This document shows, in pieces, positions 10,034 to 19,468 of a DNA stretch of 64,000 bases. The notes beneath the pieces were generated by a model, which was given only the letters and a program-made list of their open reading frames with translations, was not told the DNA's origin and made no database searches. A program made the translations under genes and the position numbers. The number at the start of each line of letters is the position of its first letter. Within the stretch, counting starts at the first letter, position 1. Source of the DNA: Devosia beringensis. Lineage in GTDB: Bacteria > Pseudomonadota > Alphaproteobacteria > Rhizobiales > Devosiaceae. The stretch is taken from assembly GCF_014926585.1 (NCBI RefSeq), contig NZ_CP045422.1, positions 3,750,001-3,814,000 of the forward strand, read 5' to 3'.

Positions 10034-10678
10034 TCAAGTCTGCATCTCCAATGTCACGCCATGCCAGGCGGTTAAGGCGGCAGTGGCGAGAAACAGGGCG
10101 CCGGCGCCACGGCCGATCCAGATGGTCCAGTGCGGATTGCCCACCAGGGCATCGCGGCCCTTGCCGGCGGCCAGCGCCAGGCTGCCATAGATGGCAAACT
10201 GCATGATGGCCGTAAGAACGCCCATGACGAGCGCCTGTGACCAGATCGGCCCGAATTGCGGGCGGATAAACTGCGGATAGACCGCCATGACGAAGAGATA
10301 GGCCTTGGGATTGAGCAGGCATGTAATGACGCCCTGACGGAAGGCCACCGCGTGTGAGCGGGTGCGCGGCATGGGGATACCCGCCACGGTGATGGCGCTG
10401 CCCAGCAGGGTCCAGCCGATCCAGGCCATGTAGGCGGCGCCGACCAGGATAAGCCCCTGATAGAGCAGCGCGGGGAGGTGGGTGAAGACGCCGACGGCCA
10501 AGGCGCCGAACAGCGTATGCACGGCGCCGCCCAGCATGATGCCCGCCACGGCAGCAAAGCCGGCGCGCCGGCCACCGGTCAATGCATTGGCGATGACGAA
10601 GAACATGTCCATGCCCGGCACCACGATGATGCCGAAGAGCAGGAAGGTATAGACCCACAGGGCCTGAGCATAATCCAT
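10034..10678 (-). CDS. LysE/RhtB family amino-acid exporter
   Basis: This is a 214-residue inner-membrane protein with about six hydrophobic segments. The family hallmarks are present: the N-terminal VVPGMDMFFVIANAL, where PG is the conserved bend, a glycine-rich second helix (GRRAGFAAVAGIMLGGAVH), and LLNPKAYLFVMAVYPQF in the middle. Family members export lysine, threonine, homoserine or related compounds; the substrate here is unknown. ATG at 10678. It lies between uvrA and the CoA-transferase on the same strand but is separated by intergenic gaps, so it is not obviously in either operon. Confidence 0.9.
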   Translation of the reverse strand: MDYAQALWVYTFLLFGIIVVPGMDMFFVIANALTGGRRAGFAAVAGIMLGGAVHTLFGALAVGVFTHLPALLYQGLILVGAAYMAWIGWTLLGSAITVAGIPMPRTRSHAVAFRQGVITCLLNPKAYLFVMAVYPQFIRPQFGPIWSQALVMGVLTAIMQFAIYGSLALAAGKGRDALVGNPHWTIWIGRGAGALFLATAALTAWHGVTLEMQT

Positions 10679-10760
10679 CAGCGTCCCCCGATCGCAGCAG
10701 AGGGTGCTGTGGGGCAGGGCTACTGACAGGGCGTGTCAGCAGGGTGCCCGTCAGGCCGCA

Positions 10761-12263
10761 TCAGGCATGCATGCTGCCGGTCTGCTGGCGGCGAAGGTGC
10801 CAGGAAAAGGCCTCCTCCAGCAGATGAGGGGTGTGGCCGCCGCGCGCCACGGCGCGGTCGAAATAGTCGTTCATCTGGTCGCGATAGCTTGGATGCACGC
10901 AATTATCGATGATGGCGCGAGCCCGCTCGCGCGGCGCCAGTTCGCGCAGATCGGCCAGCCCCACCTCGGTGACGAGGATATCGACGTCATGCTCGCTGTG
11001 ATCGACATGGCTGACCATGGGCACGACCGAGGAGATGGCGCCGTCCTTGGCCAGCGACTTGGTGACGAAGATGGAGATATAGGCGTTGCGGGCGAAGTCG
11101 CCCGAGCCGCCAATGCCGTTCATCATCATGGTGCCGCCGACATGGGTGGAATTGACGTTGCCATAGATGTCGAATTCGAGCGCCGTGTTGATGCCGATCA
11201 CGCCCAGGCGCCGGATGACCTCGGGATGGTTGGAGATTTCCTGCGGCCGCAGGATCAGCTTGTCCTTGTAGCGGGCGAAATCGCCAAAGACCCGCGCTGC
11301 ATAGGGGGCGCTCAGCGTGATGGACGAGGCCGAGGCAAAGCTGAGCTTGCCGGCGTCGAACAGATCGAAGGTGGAGTCCTGCAGCACCTCGCTATACATC
11401 TGGAGGTGATGAAAGGGGCCCTTGGCGAGCCCGCGTAAGACCGAATTGGCGATGGAGCCGATGCCGGCCTGCAAAGGCTGCAGGGTGAGGTCGAGGCGGC
11501 CCTTGTCGACCTCGCTTTGCAGAAAATCGATCAGGTGGCTGCCGATGGCATCGGTGTCGGCATCGGCCGGCGAGACGCTGGCGGCGCTGTCGACCTCGTC
11601 GGTGATGACGATGGCAGCGATCTTTTCGGGCGGGATCGGCACATAGGATGTGCCGACTCGGCTGTTGCAGGCCATGACCGGAATGGGTTCGCGGGCAGGG
11701 CGCTTGGTGGGGATATAGACGTCGTGCAGGCCATCGAGACCCAGCGGCTGAGACAGGTTGATTTCGACGATCACCTGCTTGGCCAGGATGGCAAAGCTGG
11801 CCGAATTGCCGATCGAGGTCGTGGGGACGATGCCGCCATCGGCCCGGATCGCGGCGGCCTCGACAATGGCATAGTCGATCGGTCCGAGCTGGTTGGAGCG
11901 CAGGTGCTCTACCGTTTCGCTCAGGTGCTGGTCGATGAACATGACCTCGCCGCGATTGATTGCCTGGCGCAGGGTCGGATCGGCCTGGAACGGCATGCGA
12001 CGGGCCAGCACGTGCGCCTCGGTCAGGATACGGTCGATATCATGGCCGAGCGAGGCGCCGGTGATCAGGGTGATCTGGAACGGATCGACCTTGGCCCGTT
12101 CAGCCATGGCCAGCGGCACGGCCTTGGCGTCGCCGGCCTTGGTGAAGCCGCTCATCCCCACGATCATGCCATCCTTGATCAGGGCGGCGGCTGCCTCAGG
12201 CGTGGTGATCCGCGCGAGCAGGTCGGGGTTGTGAATGCGGGCGCTGTAGTCGATGGGGGGCAT
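10761..12263 (-). CDS. Acetyl-CoA hydrolase/transferase family, succinate:acetate CoA-transferase type
   Basis: The 500-residue protein belongs to the Cat1/AarC branch of class I CoA-transferases, which move CoA between succinyl-CoA and acetate. The catalytic glutamate is visible in MYSEVLQD at residue 292, almost the position of Glu294 in AarC. The glycine-rich GGIGGSGDFARNAY block typical of this branch is also present (NSTHVGGTMMMNGIG just before it). The ATG at 12263 was preferred to the codon 12 residues upstream because AGGA lies 8 bases before it. A role in acetate disposal or a modified TCA cycle is inferred from the family. Confidence 0.92.
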   Translation of the reverse strand: MPPIDYSARIHNPDLLARITTPEAAAALIKDGMIVGMSGFTKAGDAKAVPLAMAERAKVDPFQITLITGASLGHDIDRILTEAHVLARRMPFQADPTLRQAINRGEVMFIDQHLSETVEHLRSNQLGPIDYAIVEAAAIRADGGIVPTTSIGNSASFAILAKQVIVEINLSQPLGLDGLHDVYIPTKRPAREPIPVMACNSRVGTSYVPIPPEKIAAIVITDEVDSAASVSPADADTDAIGSHLIDFLQSEVDKGRLDLTLQPLQAGIGSIANSVLRGLAKGPFHHLQMYSEVLQDSTFDLFDAGKLSFASASSITLSAPYAARVFGDFARYKDKLILRPQEISNHPEVIRRLGVIGINTALEFDIYGNVNSTHVGGTMMMNGIGGSGDFARNAYISIFVTKSLAKDGAISSVVPMVSHVDHSEHDVDILVTEVGLADLRELAPRERARAIIDNCVHPSYRDQMNDYFDRAVARGGHTPHLLEEAFSWHLRRQQTGSMHA

Positions 12264-12367
12264 GGTCTGATCCTGAGAACGGCCCGCCATTGCTATCACC
12301 CTTGGGGCGCGCGTGATTGATCCGTGTCAATGCGGGGACGCCTGCATGCTTGACGACCAAGACATAA

Positions 12368-12382
12368 GAACATATAGAGAAC
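12368..12382 (+). promoter_or_regulatory. LexA box (GAAC-N7-GAAC) upstream of ssb
   Basis: GAAC at 12368-12371 and at 12379-12382 are separated by ATATAGA (seven bases), a perfect alphaproteobacterial SOS operator. It lies 215 bases before the ssb start, inside the 333-base divergent gap between the CoA-transferase and ssb. The rest of that gap contains GC-rich palindromes and presumably both promoters, but no gene. Confidence 0.7.
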
Positions 12383-12596
12383 ATTAGGGCCTGATTGGCG
12401 CCGCGCGCGGCTCGCCGTAGATCGCGCCATAGATGTTGAGAACCACTTGTTCCGGCGCGCCATGGCGCGTGGAACGCGTTAGAACGGGCTATCGCCTGGC
12501 GATACGGGCCGGCCGCCCCGGGGCGGCAGGGGCCGGCGCAAGTGTAAGTGAGCGTCCCGCTGCCAGCTGGCCGGGACTGAATGAGAGGAATGAACG

Positions 12597-13100
12597 ATGG
12601 CAGGCAGTGTCAACAAGGTGATTTTGGTCGGCAATCTTGGTGCCGATCCGGAAATCAGGAATTTGCCCAGTGGCGGCAAGGTGGTCAATCTGTCGATTGC
12701 CACCTCCGAAAACTGGAAGGACAAGAATACCGGCGAGCGCCGCGAAAAGACCGAATGGCACCGCGTGGTGATCTTCTCGGAAGGTCTGGCCCGCGTGGCA
12801 GAGAGCTACCTCAAGAAGGGCAGCAAGGTCTATATCGAAGGCCAGCTGCAGACCCGCAAATGGCAGGACCAGTCCGGCGCCGACAAGTACTCGACCGAAG
12901 TGGTGCTGCAGGGCTTTAACTCGAACCTGACGCTGCTGGACGGCCGTGGTGACGGCGACAGTGCCGGCGGCGGCGATGGCGGCGGCTTCCGCGGCGTGCG
13001 CGACAACAATAATGGCGGTGGCGGTGGCGGCGCTCGTCGGCCCCAGTCCAACGCCCCGGCCTTCGAGCCCGGCGGCATGGATGACGATATTCCGTTCTAG
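12597..13100 (+). CDS. ssb: Single-stranded DNA-binding protein SSB
   Basis: SSB coats single-stranded DNA in replication, recombination and repair. The 167-residue protein has an N-terminal OB fold (residues 4-110, starting [16 protein letters not shown]), a glycine-rich flexible linker (about 117-148) and the acidic C-terminal tip DDDIPF that docks partner proteins such as RecG and RecO. The length is normal. The ATG at 12597 follows AGGA with good spacing. A LexA box lies upstream and a strong hairpin terminator follows, so this is a single-gene SOS-regulated unit. Confidence 0.97.
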   Translation: MAGSVNKVILVGNLGADPEIRNLPSGGKVVNLSIATSENWKDKNTGERREKTEWHRVVIFSEGLARVAESYLKKGSKVYIEGQLQTRKWQDQSGADKYSTEVVLQGFNSNLTLLDGRGDGDSAGGGDGGGFRGVRDNNNGGGGGGARRPQSNAPAFEPGGMDDDIPF

Positions 13101-13144
13101 GCCCGGTCCGTTTCGGCCCGATGCCGGTCTGTCTGGATCATGGG

Positions 13145-13172
13145 AAATGGGTCGCTTCGGCGACCCATTTTC
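13145..13172 (+). terminator. Rho-independent terminator after ssb
   Basis: An 11-bp perfect stem (13145-13155 with 13160-13170) closes a TTCG tetraloop. The stem ends in ATTT and runs into further T. It lies 45 bases after the ssb stop. Confidence 0.85.
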
Positions 13173-13268
13173 AATTCAGGCGTCTGACGTCATCAATAGT
13201 GCCTGACGGATGGCATACCGGTTTGATGGCAGGGTGATACGCCGATCCCGTTGCGGCACCGTACCGGC

Positions 13269-14597
13269 TCAGCGGGAATAGGTGCGACTGGTGCCGCGGC
13301 CGGCGGCCTTGGCGGCATAGAGGGCCATATCGGCTTGGGTGAAGAGCTCGTCGGCTGTGCCGCCGTGATAGTGGGCGGCGCCGACCGAGGCACTCAGGGC
13401 AATGGGGCGCCCGTCGCGCGTATAGGGCTTGCCCACCGATTGGACGATGGCGTCGGCCAGCGCTGCCATATCGGTCCCGGTGCCCAGCAGGACGGCAAAT
13501 TCGTCGCCGCCAATTCGGGCGACCAGCACGGCCTCGCCGCAGCAGGCCAGCAGGCGGGCGGCCGCTTCCTTGAGGCACTCGTCGCCCAAGGCGTGGCCAT
13601 GGCTGTCATTGATGTCCTTGAAGCCATCGAGGTCGACCAGCAGCATGCCGGCGATCGGCGCGCCATGCTCGGCACCATCCAGGTCGGCAAGCCGGATCTG
13701 GAACTGGCTGCGATTGGGCAGGCCCGTCATCACGTCGGTCTCGGCCAGATAGCGGGTGCGGTCGGCCAGCAACTTTTCCTCGGTAATGTCCTGCTTCATG
13801 CCGAAGATGCGGGTCGCCACGCCGTCGCGGGTTTCCACATTGCCCGTCAGGCGCATCCAGCGGCGGGCGCCGCGGGCGGTGCGGATCTCCACATCGACGC
13901 AGAAGTCGCTGCATTCAGCGATGGCCTTGGCCCGGGCGGCTTCCATGATGCGGCGCGATTCGGGCAGATAGTGATCCACGGTGGTGGCGCGCGACAGGGC
14001 CGAGCCGCGCGGCAACTCGAACAGGTCATAGACGCCATCGGTCCATTCGAGCGACTCGTCGGCCAGATCGCAGCTCCAGACGCCGATGCGGGCGGTGCCG
14101 GAGGCGCGATCGAACAAAGCGAGACGCTGCGCCGTCAGCGCGCGCTGCTGCTCGAGACTTCGGGTGAGCCGGGCAATGGTGGCACGGCTGGTGACGTCGA
14201 TGGCCAGGGCGGCCAGCTGGTGGGCCATGGCCGGACTGCGCGGCCTGGCATCTGCCAGGGTGAGCAGGAGCCTGACCTGGTCATCGCCGGTGACCAGCGG
14301 GATGCCGGCAAAAAAGCGCAGGGCCGAGCGGCCGGTGCCAGGCGGAGCAAGATCGGGGATCACCAGGGGCGCGTCGGTATCGAGGGCGCGGCGCTGCAGA
14401 GGCGCCAGGTCGGGGTGGTGGACGGTGCTGCCGCTGGCGGCCAGCAGGCGCAGGCGATCGCCGGCACGCTGGCTGAGGCTGGCGCCGTCCACGCCGAGCA
14501 GCGCGCACAGGCGCGCCAGCAGGGCCGGAACCGGATCGCTGGCCGGCACGTCTGCCGAGGGCAGGTGCCTGTCAATGGTGGCGTGAAGGCTGGTCAA
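13269..14597 (-). CDS. Diguanylate cyclase with GAF-like and PAS domains
   Basis: The protein of about 442 residues has a GAF-like N-terminal region (about 20-140), a PAS domain (about 165-275, ending FGMKQDITEEK) and a C-terminal GGDEF domain (about 285-440). The active-site motif is intact (RIGGDEFAV, residues 361-369), so synthesis of cyclic di-GMP is expected. No RxxD inhibitory site is seen just before GGDEF. There is no membrane segment, so sensing is cytosolic. The start is uncertain: the first codon used here is TTG at 14597 with no strong ribosome-binding site. It may counterbalance the EAL protein at 20.4 kb. Confidence 0.9.
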   Translation of the reverse strand: MTSLHATIDRHLPSADVPASDPVPALLARLCALLGVDGASLSQRAGDRLRLLAASGSTVHHPDLAPLQRRALDTDAPLVIPDLAPPGTGRSALRFFAGIPLVTGDDQVRLLLTLADARPRSPAMAHQLAALAIDVTSRATIARLTRSLEQQRALTAQRLALFDRASGTARIGVWSCDLADESLEWTDGVYDLFELPRGSALSRATTVDHYLPESRRIMEAARAKAIAECSDFCVDVEIRTARGARRWMRLTGNVETRDGVATRIFGMKQDITEEKLLADRTRYLAETDVMTGLPNRSQFQIRLADLDGAEHGAPIAGMLLVDLDGFKDINDSHGHALGDECLKEAAARLLACCGEAVLVARIGGDEFAVLLGTGTDMAALADAIVQSVGKPYTRDGRPIALSASVGAAHYHGGTADELFTQADMALYAAKAAGRGTSRTYSR

Positions 14598-14712
14598 TGG
14601 TCGACCCAGTGCAGTTAGTCGCCGTCAGGCTAACGCGTCCGGGGTTAAGATTTCCGCTTTGCGATCGGCAAAAAAGGTGGTCATGCAGAGGGTAATGACC
14701 AGGGCGGCCCGG

Positions 14713-15240
14713 CTAGCGGGTGAAGGGCACCTCGGCGCGCAGGCTGTCGCCGTTTTCGACATAGATGACGTCGAAAAGCACGCCGATGGCGTCCTGGGCC
14801 AGGCTGATCTGGGCCGAGATGGCCAGTTCCTTGCCCTCTTCGTCCTCGTCGCGCTCGCGCAGGTTGAAGACCAGGCCCTGGCCGCGCTTCTGGCCGACGG
14901 CGACGCCGTTGAAGGTGGCGTTCGAGCTCATCACCGCCTCGTAGCGGCGGCTGGCCTCGATATAGGCCATGGTGCCGGCCACCGAGAGCTGGGTGCCCGC
15001 GAGGCTGCAGCGACCATTATAGTTGACCTTGTCCTGATTGCCCGGGGTGAGGGCCAGGCGGCAGACCACGGTTTCGACATTGGCGCCGGTCAGCGTGCCG
15101 CGGCCGCGCCATTCCCCGATATAGGACTGCAGCAGCGCCAGCTCGGCGGGGCCGGCAAAAGCCGGGGCCAGGGCGGCGCTGCCGGTCGTCAGCGCGCCTG
15201 CCAGGGCCAATGCCGTTGCCAGCCGATTGAAATGGGTCAT
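14713..15240 (-). CDS. Secreted protein of unknown function
   Basis: The 175-residue protein starts with a clear Sec signal peptide (about residues 1-29, ending PAFA). The mature part opens LLQSYIGEWRGRGTLTG and is rich in beta-type patterns, with two cysteines (VVCRLAL and GRCSLAG) that could form a disulfide. The pattern suggests a small beta-barrel or lipocalin-like periplasmic protein, but I do not recognise the family. The ATG at 15240 has GGAG ten bases upstream. It lies 132 bases downstream of the MMPL exporter on the same strand, so a shared role in envelope lipid handling is possible but unproven. Confidence 0.7.
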   Translation of the reverse strand: MTHFNRLATALALAGALTTGSAALAPAFAGPAELALLQSYIGEWRGRGTLTGANVETVVCRLALTPGNQDKVNYNGRCSLAGTQLSVAGTMAYIEASRRYEAVMSSNATFNGVAVGQKRGQGLVFNLRERDEDEEGKELAISAQISLAQDAIGVLFDVIYVENGDSLRAEVPFTR

Positions 15241-15372
15241 ACCGTCACGTCTCCAGTAAAATCATGCCCCAAGGCAGATCGGGTGCGTGAAACCCAGGCG
15301 CCACGCGGCTGGCCAGAATCATGCCCGAGCAATGTAGCCGGGTGCGGCATTTGCTCGCAAGCGGGCCAGCAC

Positions 15373-17736
15373 TCACGGCAGGGCTGCGCCACCGGCATCG
15401 GCCGGATCGTCCGGGGTTGGCGCATGGTTGGCGGTATGGACGCGGATGCGTCCCAGCGGCTGGAAGAAGCGGCCGCCGGCCACCAGCAGCGCGGGCAGGA
15501 TGAAGAGGTCGCCGATCACGGCAAAGCCGAGCGTGGCGACGAAGAGCATGCCGAACAGGGCGACCTGGGGGAGGTCGGAAAAGACGACGATGATCATGCC
15601 GGCGCAGAGGATGATGGTGGTGGCCACGATGGCGCCGCCGATCCGCTCCAGCGTGTGCTTGATGGCCGTCATGTGGTCCATCTTCTCCTCGCGGCGGGCG
15701 TGCAGGTAGTGGGAGAGGAAATGCACCGTGTCGTCGACGGCTATGCCGAAGGCGATGGTCAGCGCGATCACCGTGGTCAGCTGCAGGCCCTGGCCGGTGA
15801 AATAGAGCCAGGCCTCGGTGCCAAGCACCGGGAAGAGGTTGGGAATGGCCGAGGCCAGCGCCACCCGGAAGGACTGGAAGGCAAAGCCGATCAAAGCCAG
15901 ATTGACCAGCACGGACAGCGTCAGGTCGAGCTGCAGCCCGGAGACGATCTGGTCGGTGGCAAAGGTGGTGAGGATACGCAGCCCGCCGATTTCGGCGCCG
16001 ACAATGCCGGCCGCCTGCATTTCGGCCGTGACATCCACCACCAGCTGCTTGAGCGTATCGGAATCGATTATGGTGGGCATGAAGCCGGTGACCAGGGCCT
16101 GGCTGCCATCCTCGGTGATGAAGCGCTTGCGCAGGAAGGGACCGACGGAGTCGAAGACCTCCTCGCGGCTGAAGCCGGTCTCGGTGTAATTGCTCAGATT
16201 GGCCGCCGAGATGACCTTGTTCTCACCGATATGGCTTTCGAGAATGGCGTGGACGCGCTGTATGGTGGCGAAATCGGCGTCGTCGACATTGGGATCGGTG
16301 CCGGACAGCGGCACGCGGATATAGAGCGGCGCCACCCCGCCGACACCTTCATCGATCTGCTCTGCTGTGGTCAGGGCATTGGACTGCTTGGCCAGCATGT
16401 CCTCAAAGGAGAAGCGCGGCTGGATCAGCCCATAGGGGATGAGCAGCAGCAAGGTGACAACGATGGCCGCAATGGCGAGCGGGCGGCCAAAGCGGCTGGC
16501 GATGAACCAGGCCAGGGGCAGCGGCGCGGTCAGCACCAGGCTGCTGCGGGCCGGCGGCTTGAAGCCGAGCCGGATGGCGGCCTTGAGCATCAGCGGCAGG
16601 AAGGTCATCAGGCAGACAAACAGCAGGAAGGTGCCGATGGCGCCGGCAATGGCGAATTCGCGCACGCCCTGGCCGGGCGTCAGTGCCAGCGAGGCAAAGC
16701 TGACAAAGGTGGTGAGCATGGTCAGCGCCGCCGCCGGGCCGACCAGCTTGACCGTGGCATCGACCGCCTTGTTGGGCTCCATGCCGTCGCGCCAGTAGGC
16801 CAGCCAGTTGAAGACGAAGAACATGGATTCAGCAAAGCTGATGACCAGGACCAGCGTGGTGACGATGATGGTGAGGAAGGAGAAGGAGCCAAAGCAGAGG
16901 ATGATGATGCCCATGGACCACATCACCGCCAGGAAGGGCGTGGCCGTCACCAGCAGGGCCGCCGGCAGCGAGCGCAGCGCCAGCAGGGCGATGAGCGCCC
17001 CCAGGGCAAAGCCCCAGCCCGTGAACTTGATCTGGTCGTTGACCGCGGCGACGAGCATTTCGGAGGTCCAGATCGGCGGGCCGGTCAGCTCGATGGAAAT
17101 GTTGTCGTCGGCATAAAAGGCGATGGTCTCGCGCACCTTGGCGATCATGTCCCGCGTGCCGTCGCCCTTGGTCATGGCCTGGTTGGGGAACATGATCAGC
17201 ACCATGCCGGTGAGGTCGGGCGTGATCAGGTTGCGCATCATCGGGTCGTTCTGCTGCAGATCGCTGAGTGCCTGTGCCACTTCGGCAAAATCGTCCATGC
17301 CTTCGGGCACGGCGGGCACCGAATTGCCGAAGCCGTCCGGCTTGCGCAGGGTAAAGGGCGACATGCTGCCCACAGCATAGTCATTGAGCTCGAGATCGAA
17401 GGCGAGTTCGCGCACCCGTTCGAGCGTTTCCGGCTCGGTCAGGCGCGGTGAGCTGACCAGTACATAGATGTCGTTTTCGAAGGTGCCGAAGGTTTCGGAC
17501 AGGTGCTCATAGGCGTCGTAGTGATGGCCGGAATGGGCATAGATGCGCATCAGGTCACCATCGACCGCGAGCCGCGGCATCTGGGTCAGGCAGAGAATAG
17601 AAAGAGCCAGTACGGCCAGGGCGACGGCGCGGGGAAAGCGCAGCGTGGTCAGGCCGATATATTCGAGTCCGAAACCGATCGACCGATCATAGGTGAAGCG
17701 CGCCCAGAGGCGGTTGAACACAGAACCAACAGACAC
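15373..17736 (-). CDS. RND-superfamily exporter, MMPL type
   Basis: The protein of about 787 residues has the duplicated RND architecture of COG1033-type exporters. There is one membrane segment (PRAVALAVLALSILCL), a large periplasmic loop, five or six segments containing GFALGALIALLALRS, then a second copy of the same plan ending AFGIAVDDTVHFLSHYLHARRE. Such proteins export lipids or hydrophobic compounds; HpnN (hopanoid transport) is one relative. No partner membrane-fusion protein is adjacent. Start choice: GTG at 17736 has GGAG eight bases upstream. A TTG 12 codons further upstream is the alternative. Confidence 0.88.
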   Translation of the reverse strand: MSVGSVFNRLWARFTYDRSIGFGLEYIGLTTLRFPRAVALAVLALSILCLTQMPRLAVDGDLMRIYAHSGHHYDAYEHLSETFGTFENDIYVLVSSPRLTEPETLERVRELAFDLELNDYAVGSMSPFTLRKPDGFGNSVPAVPEGMDDFAEVAQALSDLQQNDPMMRNLITPDLTGMVLIMFPNQAMTKGDGTRDMIAKVRETIAFYADDNISIELTGPPIWTSEMLVAAVNDQIKFTGWGFALGALIALLALRSLPAALLVTATPFLAVMWSMGIIILCFGSFSFLTIIVTTLVLVISFAESMFFVFNWLAYWRDGMEPNKAVDATVKLVGPAAALTMLTTFVSFASLALTPGQGVREFAIAGAIGTFLLFVCLMTFLPLMLKAAIRLGFKPPARSSLVLTAPLPLAWFIASRFGRPLAIAAIVVTLLLLIPYGLIQPRFSFEDMLAKQSNALTTAEQIDEGVGGVAPLYIRVPLSGTDPNVDDADFATIQRVHAILESHIGENKVISAANLSNYTETGFSREEVFDSVGPFLRKRFITEDGSQALVTGFMPTIIDSDTLKQLVVDVTAEMQAAGIVGAEIGGLRILTTFATDQIVSGLQLDLTLSVLVNLALIGFAFQSFRVALASAIPNLFPVLGTEAWLYFTGQGLQLTTVIALTIAFGIAVDDTVHFLSHYLHARREEKMDHMTAIKHTLERIGGAIVATTIILCAGMIIVVFSDLPQVALFGMLFVATLGFAVIGDLFILPALLVAGGRFFQPLGRIRVHTANHAPTPDDPADAGGAALP

Positions 17737-17829
17737 CCGGCCGACTCCGCCCCTGCGCACCAACTGGCGCAATTGGTAGGGGTTTGTCCCGAGGACGTCC
17801 AGCGGGCCCCGGTGCCCGGTGGTGGGTAA

Positions 17830-17874
17830 CCCACAATGACTGTGGGCAACGGCCCCGCACGAAGGCGGGGCCGT
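17830..17874 (-). terminator. Tandem hairpins between qorB and the MMPL gene
   Basis: Two stems lie side by side: CCCACA/TGTGGG (17830-17846) and a 10-bp GC-rich perfect stem (17849-17858 with 17865-17874). They follow the qorB stop on the minus strand. There is no T-run, so termination strength is uncertain. Confidence 0.5.
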
Positions 17875-17879
17875 CAGAA

Positions 17880-18758
17880 TCAGGCAGTGAGGGCAGCACG
17901 ATTGGCCGCGAGGAAGTCGGCCAGGGCCTGCGGCTTGCGTCCGGAATAGTGCTCCACGGCGTCGGTGGTGATGGCGTGGTGGCCGGCTGCGGCGTCGAGA
18001 TCAAAGGCCACCAAAAGGGCGGCCATAAAGGTTGGGACGCCCGCTGCTTCGAGCCCGCCGAGCAACTGCTCGCCAGTCAGACCGATACGCGATACGGGCT
18101 TGCCGGTCAGCTGGGTGAGGAGGGCGGCGAGCTGTTCCTGGGTCACGGGGGCAGGGCCGGTCACGTCATGGATTTCCTTGCCGGTGGCGCCAAGCAGGGC
18201 GCCGGCTGCGGTGCGGGCAGTATCCTCGCGGCTGACATAGTTGCGGCCGCCGCCATTGGTGGCATCGAACAGCTGGCCGCTGGCCAGAGCGGACGCGGCG
18301 GCCACAATGGTCATGTCGGCATAGATGTGATTGCGCAACAGGGTGAAATCGAGGCCCGAGTCGGCAATGGCGTGCTCGGTCCAGTAATGGTCGGCAATGC
18401 CGCCGACGCTGGCATTGGGGCGGGCATTGGGCGCCGAGGTATAGACCAGGTGCTGCACGCCAGCCGCCTTTGCTGCCGCGACTGCGGCTGTCTGCTGGGC
18501 CGTGCGGTTATGGGCGACGGTGCTGATGATGAGGGCGCGGTCGACGCCGGCAAAGCCGGCGCTCATCGACGCCGCGTCGTCGAAGTCGAGGCGTCGAACC
18601 TCGACGCCACGCGCAGCCAGATCGTCGAACTGGGATGGGTCGCGCGTGCCGGCGACGATGCGGGTGGCGCCGCGGTCCAGCAATTCGGCGACGGCGAGGC
18701 GCCCGAAATGGCCAGCGGCGCCGGTGACCAGGAGGGTCTTGTCCTTGAACTGCGTCAT
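17880..18758 (-). CDS. qorB: NAD(P)H:quinone oxidoreductase / NmrA-like SDR (QorB type)
   Basis: The 292-residue protein is an atypical short-chain dehydrogenase of the NmrA/QorB group. It starts with the dinucleotide-binding motif LLVTGAAGHFGRL (residues 9-21), and HLVYTSAPNA and LRNHIYADM follow as in E. coli QorB (YtfG). It is expected to reduce quinones with NADPH in the cytosol. It is transcribed away from an HxlR-type regulator, the same pairing as ytfG-ytfH in E. coli. ATG at 18758. The gene symbol rests on this similarity and context. Confidence 0.85.
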   Translation of the reverse strand: MTQFKDKTLLVTGAAGHFGRLAVAELLDRGATRIVAGTRDPSQFDDLAARGVEVRRLDFDDAASMSAGFAGVDRALIISTVAHNRTAQQTAAVAAAKAAGVQHLVYTSAPNARPNASVGGIADHYWTEHAIADSGLDFTLLRNHIYADMTIVAAASALASGQLFDATNGGGRNYVSREDTARTAAGALLGATGKEIHDVTGPAPVTQEQLAALLTQLTGKPVSRIGLTGEQLLGGLEAAGVPTFMAALLVAFDLDAAAGHHAITTDAVEHYSGRKPQALADFLAANRAALTA

Positions 18759-18907
18759 CTTGCATTCACTTTCTTGCTGATGACGGTCTGCCTTGCGGTA
18801 GATGCCGTCGGAGAGTAGGTATCGAACAGAGAGTGCTATCTAGTAGACCGTGAACCGGTCCGAAAGGAGGCACTTTGCCCGCTCAACGTCACCCCGGAGT
18901 AACTACC

Positions 18908-19312
18908 ATGCTCAACTCCCTCGATCAGGCAGCCGTCTATGTCGCGCGCTGGAACGACAGTGTCGGCAATACCAGCGGCGATTGCCCGGTGCGCGGCGTG
19001 CTCGACAAGATCAGCGACAAGTGGAGCATGCTGCTAGTGATGACCCTGGCCAGCGGCCCCAAACGCTTCAACCAGTTGCGCCGCGAGGTGCCCGACATTT
19101 CCCAGAAGATGCTGACCCAGACGCTGCGCGCGCTGCAACGCGACGGCATGGTCGCCCGCCAGGTCTTCGATACCAAGCCACCGTCGGTGGAGTACCGGCT
19201 GACACCGCTCGGGCAATCCATCATCGTGCCCTTCGGCCATCTGATCGAATGGGCCGGGGAAAATCACCAGCGCATCGACGCAGCACGTCAGGCATTCGAG
19301 CAGGCCAACTGA
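18908..19312 (+). CDS. HxlR-family transcriptional regulator (YtfH/QorR-like)
   Basis: The 134-residue winged-helix regulator has the HxlR core CPVRGVLDKISDKWSMLLV, followed by RFNQLRREVPDISQKMLTQTLRALQRDGMV and VEYRLTPLG. Cys26 in the DCPV motif sits where redox-sensing relatives (YodB, QorR) keep a reactive cysteine. It is divergent from qorB with about 150 bases between them, so it probably controls qorB in response to quinones or thiol stress. ATG at 18908 follows GGAG by 8 bases. A TTG at 18875, preceded closely by AAGGAGG, is a real alternative that would add 11 residues. Confidence 0.9.
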   Translation: MLNSLDQAAVYVARWNDSVGNTSGDCPVRGVLDKISDKWSMLLVMTLASGPKRFNQLRREVPDISQKMLTQTLRALQRDGMVARQVFDTKPPSVEYRLTPLGQSIIVPFGHLIEWAGENHQRIDAARQAFEQAN

Positions 19313-19468
19313 TCTGGCGCGACAGCGCTCCAGTTCTCCCGCCTGTCCGTAGTTTTTTTACTATGGCGGCGGTTGTGATCCCCGCGGTCCTTTTGCAAAC
19401 GGGGGCTGTAATGATTTGGCAAGCGCAACAGGGGATGCTCCAGGGTGTAATTCGCCCGGAGTCGCCTG

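Noticed and set aside
12472..12485. Second LexA-like box before ssb
   Set aside because: GAAC and GAAC are separated by six bases, not seven, so it does not match the operator spacing.
14659..17451. 930-codon open frame opposite the MMPL and secreted-protein genes
   Set aside because: It is the antisense shadow of two well-supported genes; it is rich in His, Gly, Gln, Arg and has no domain, typical of the reverse frame of GC-rich coding DNA.
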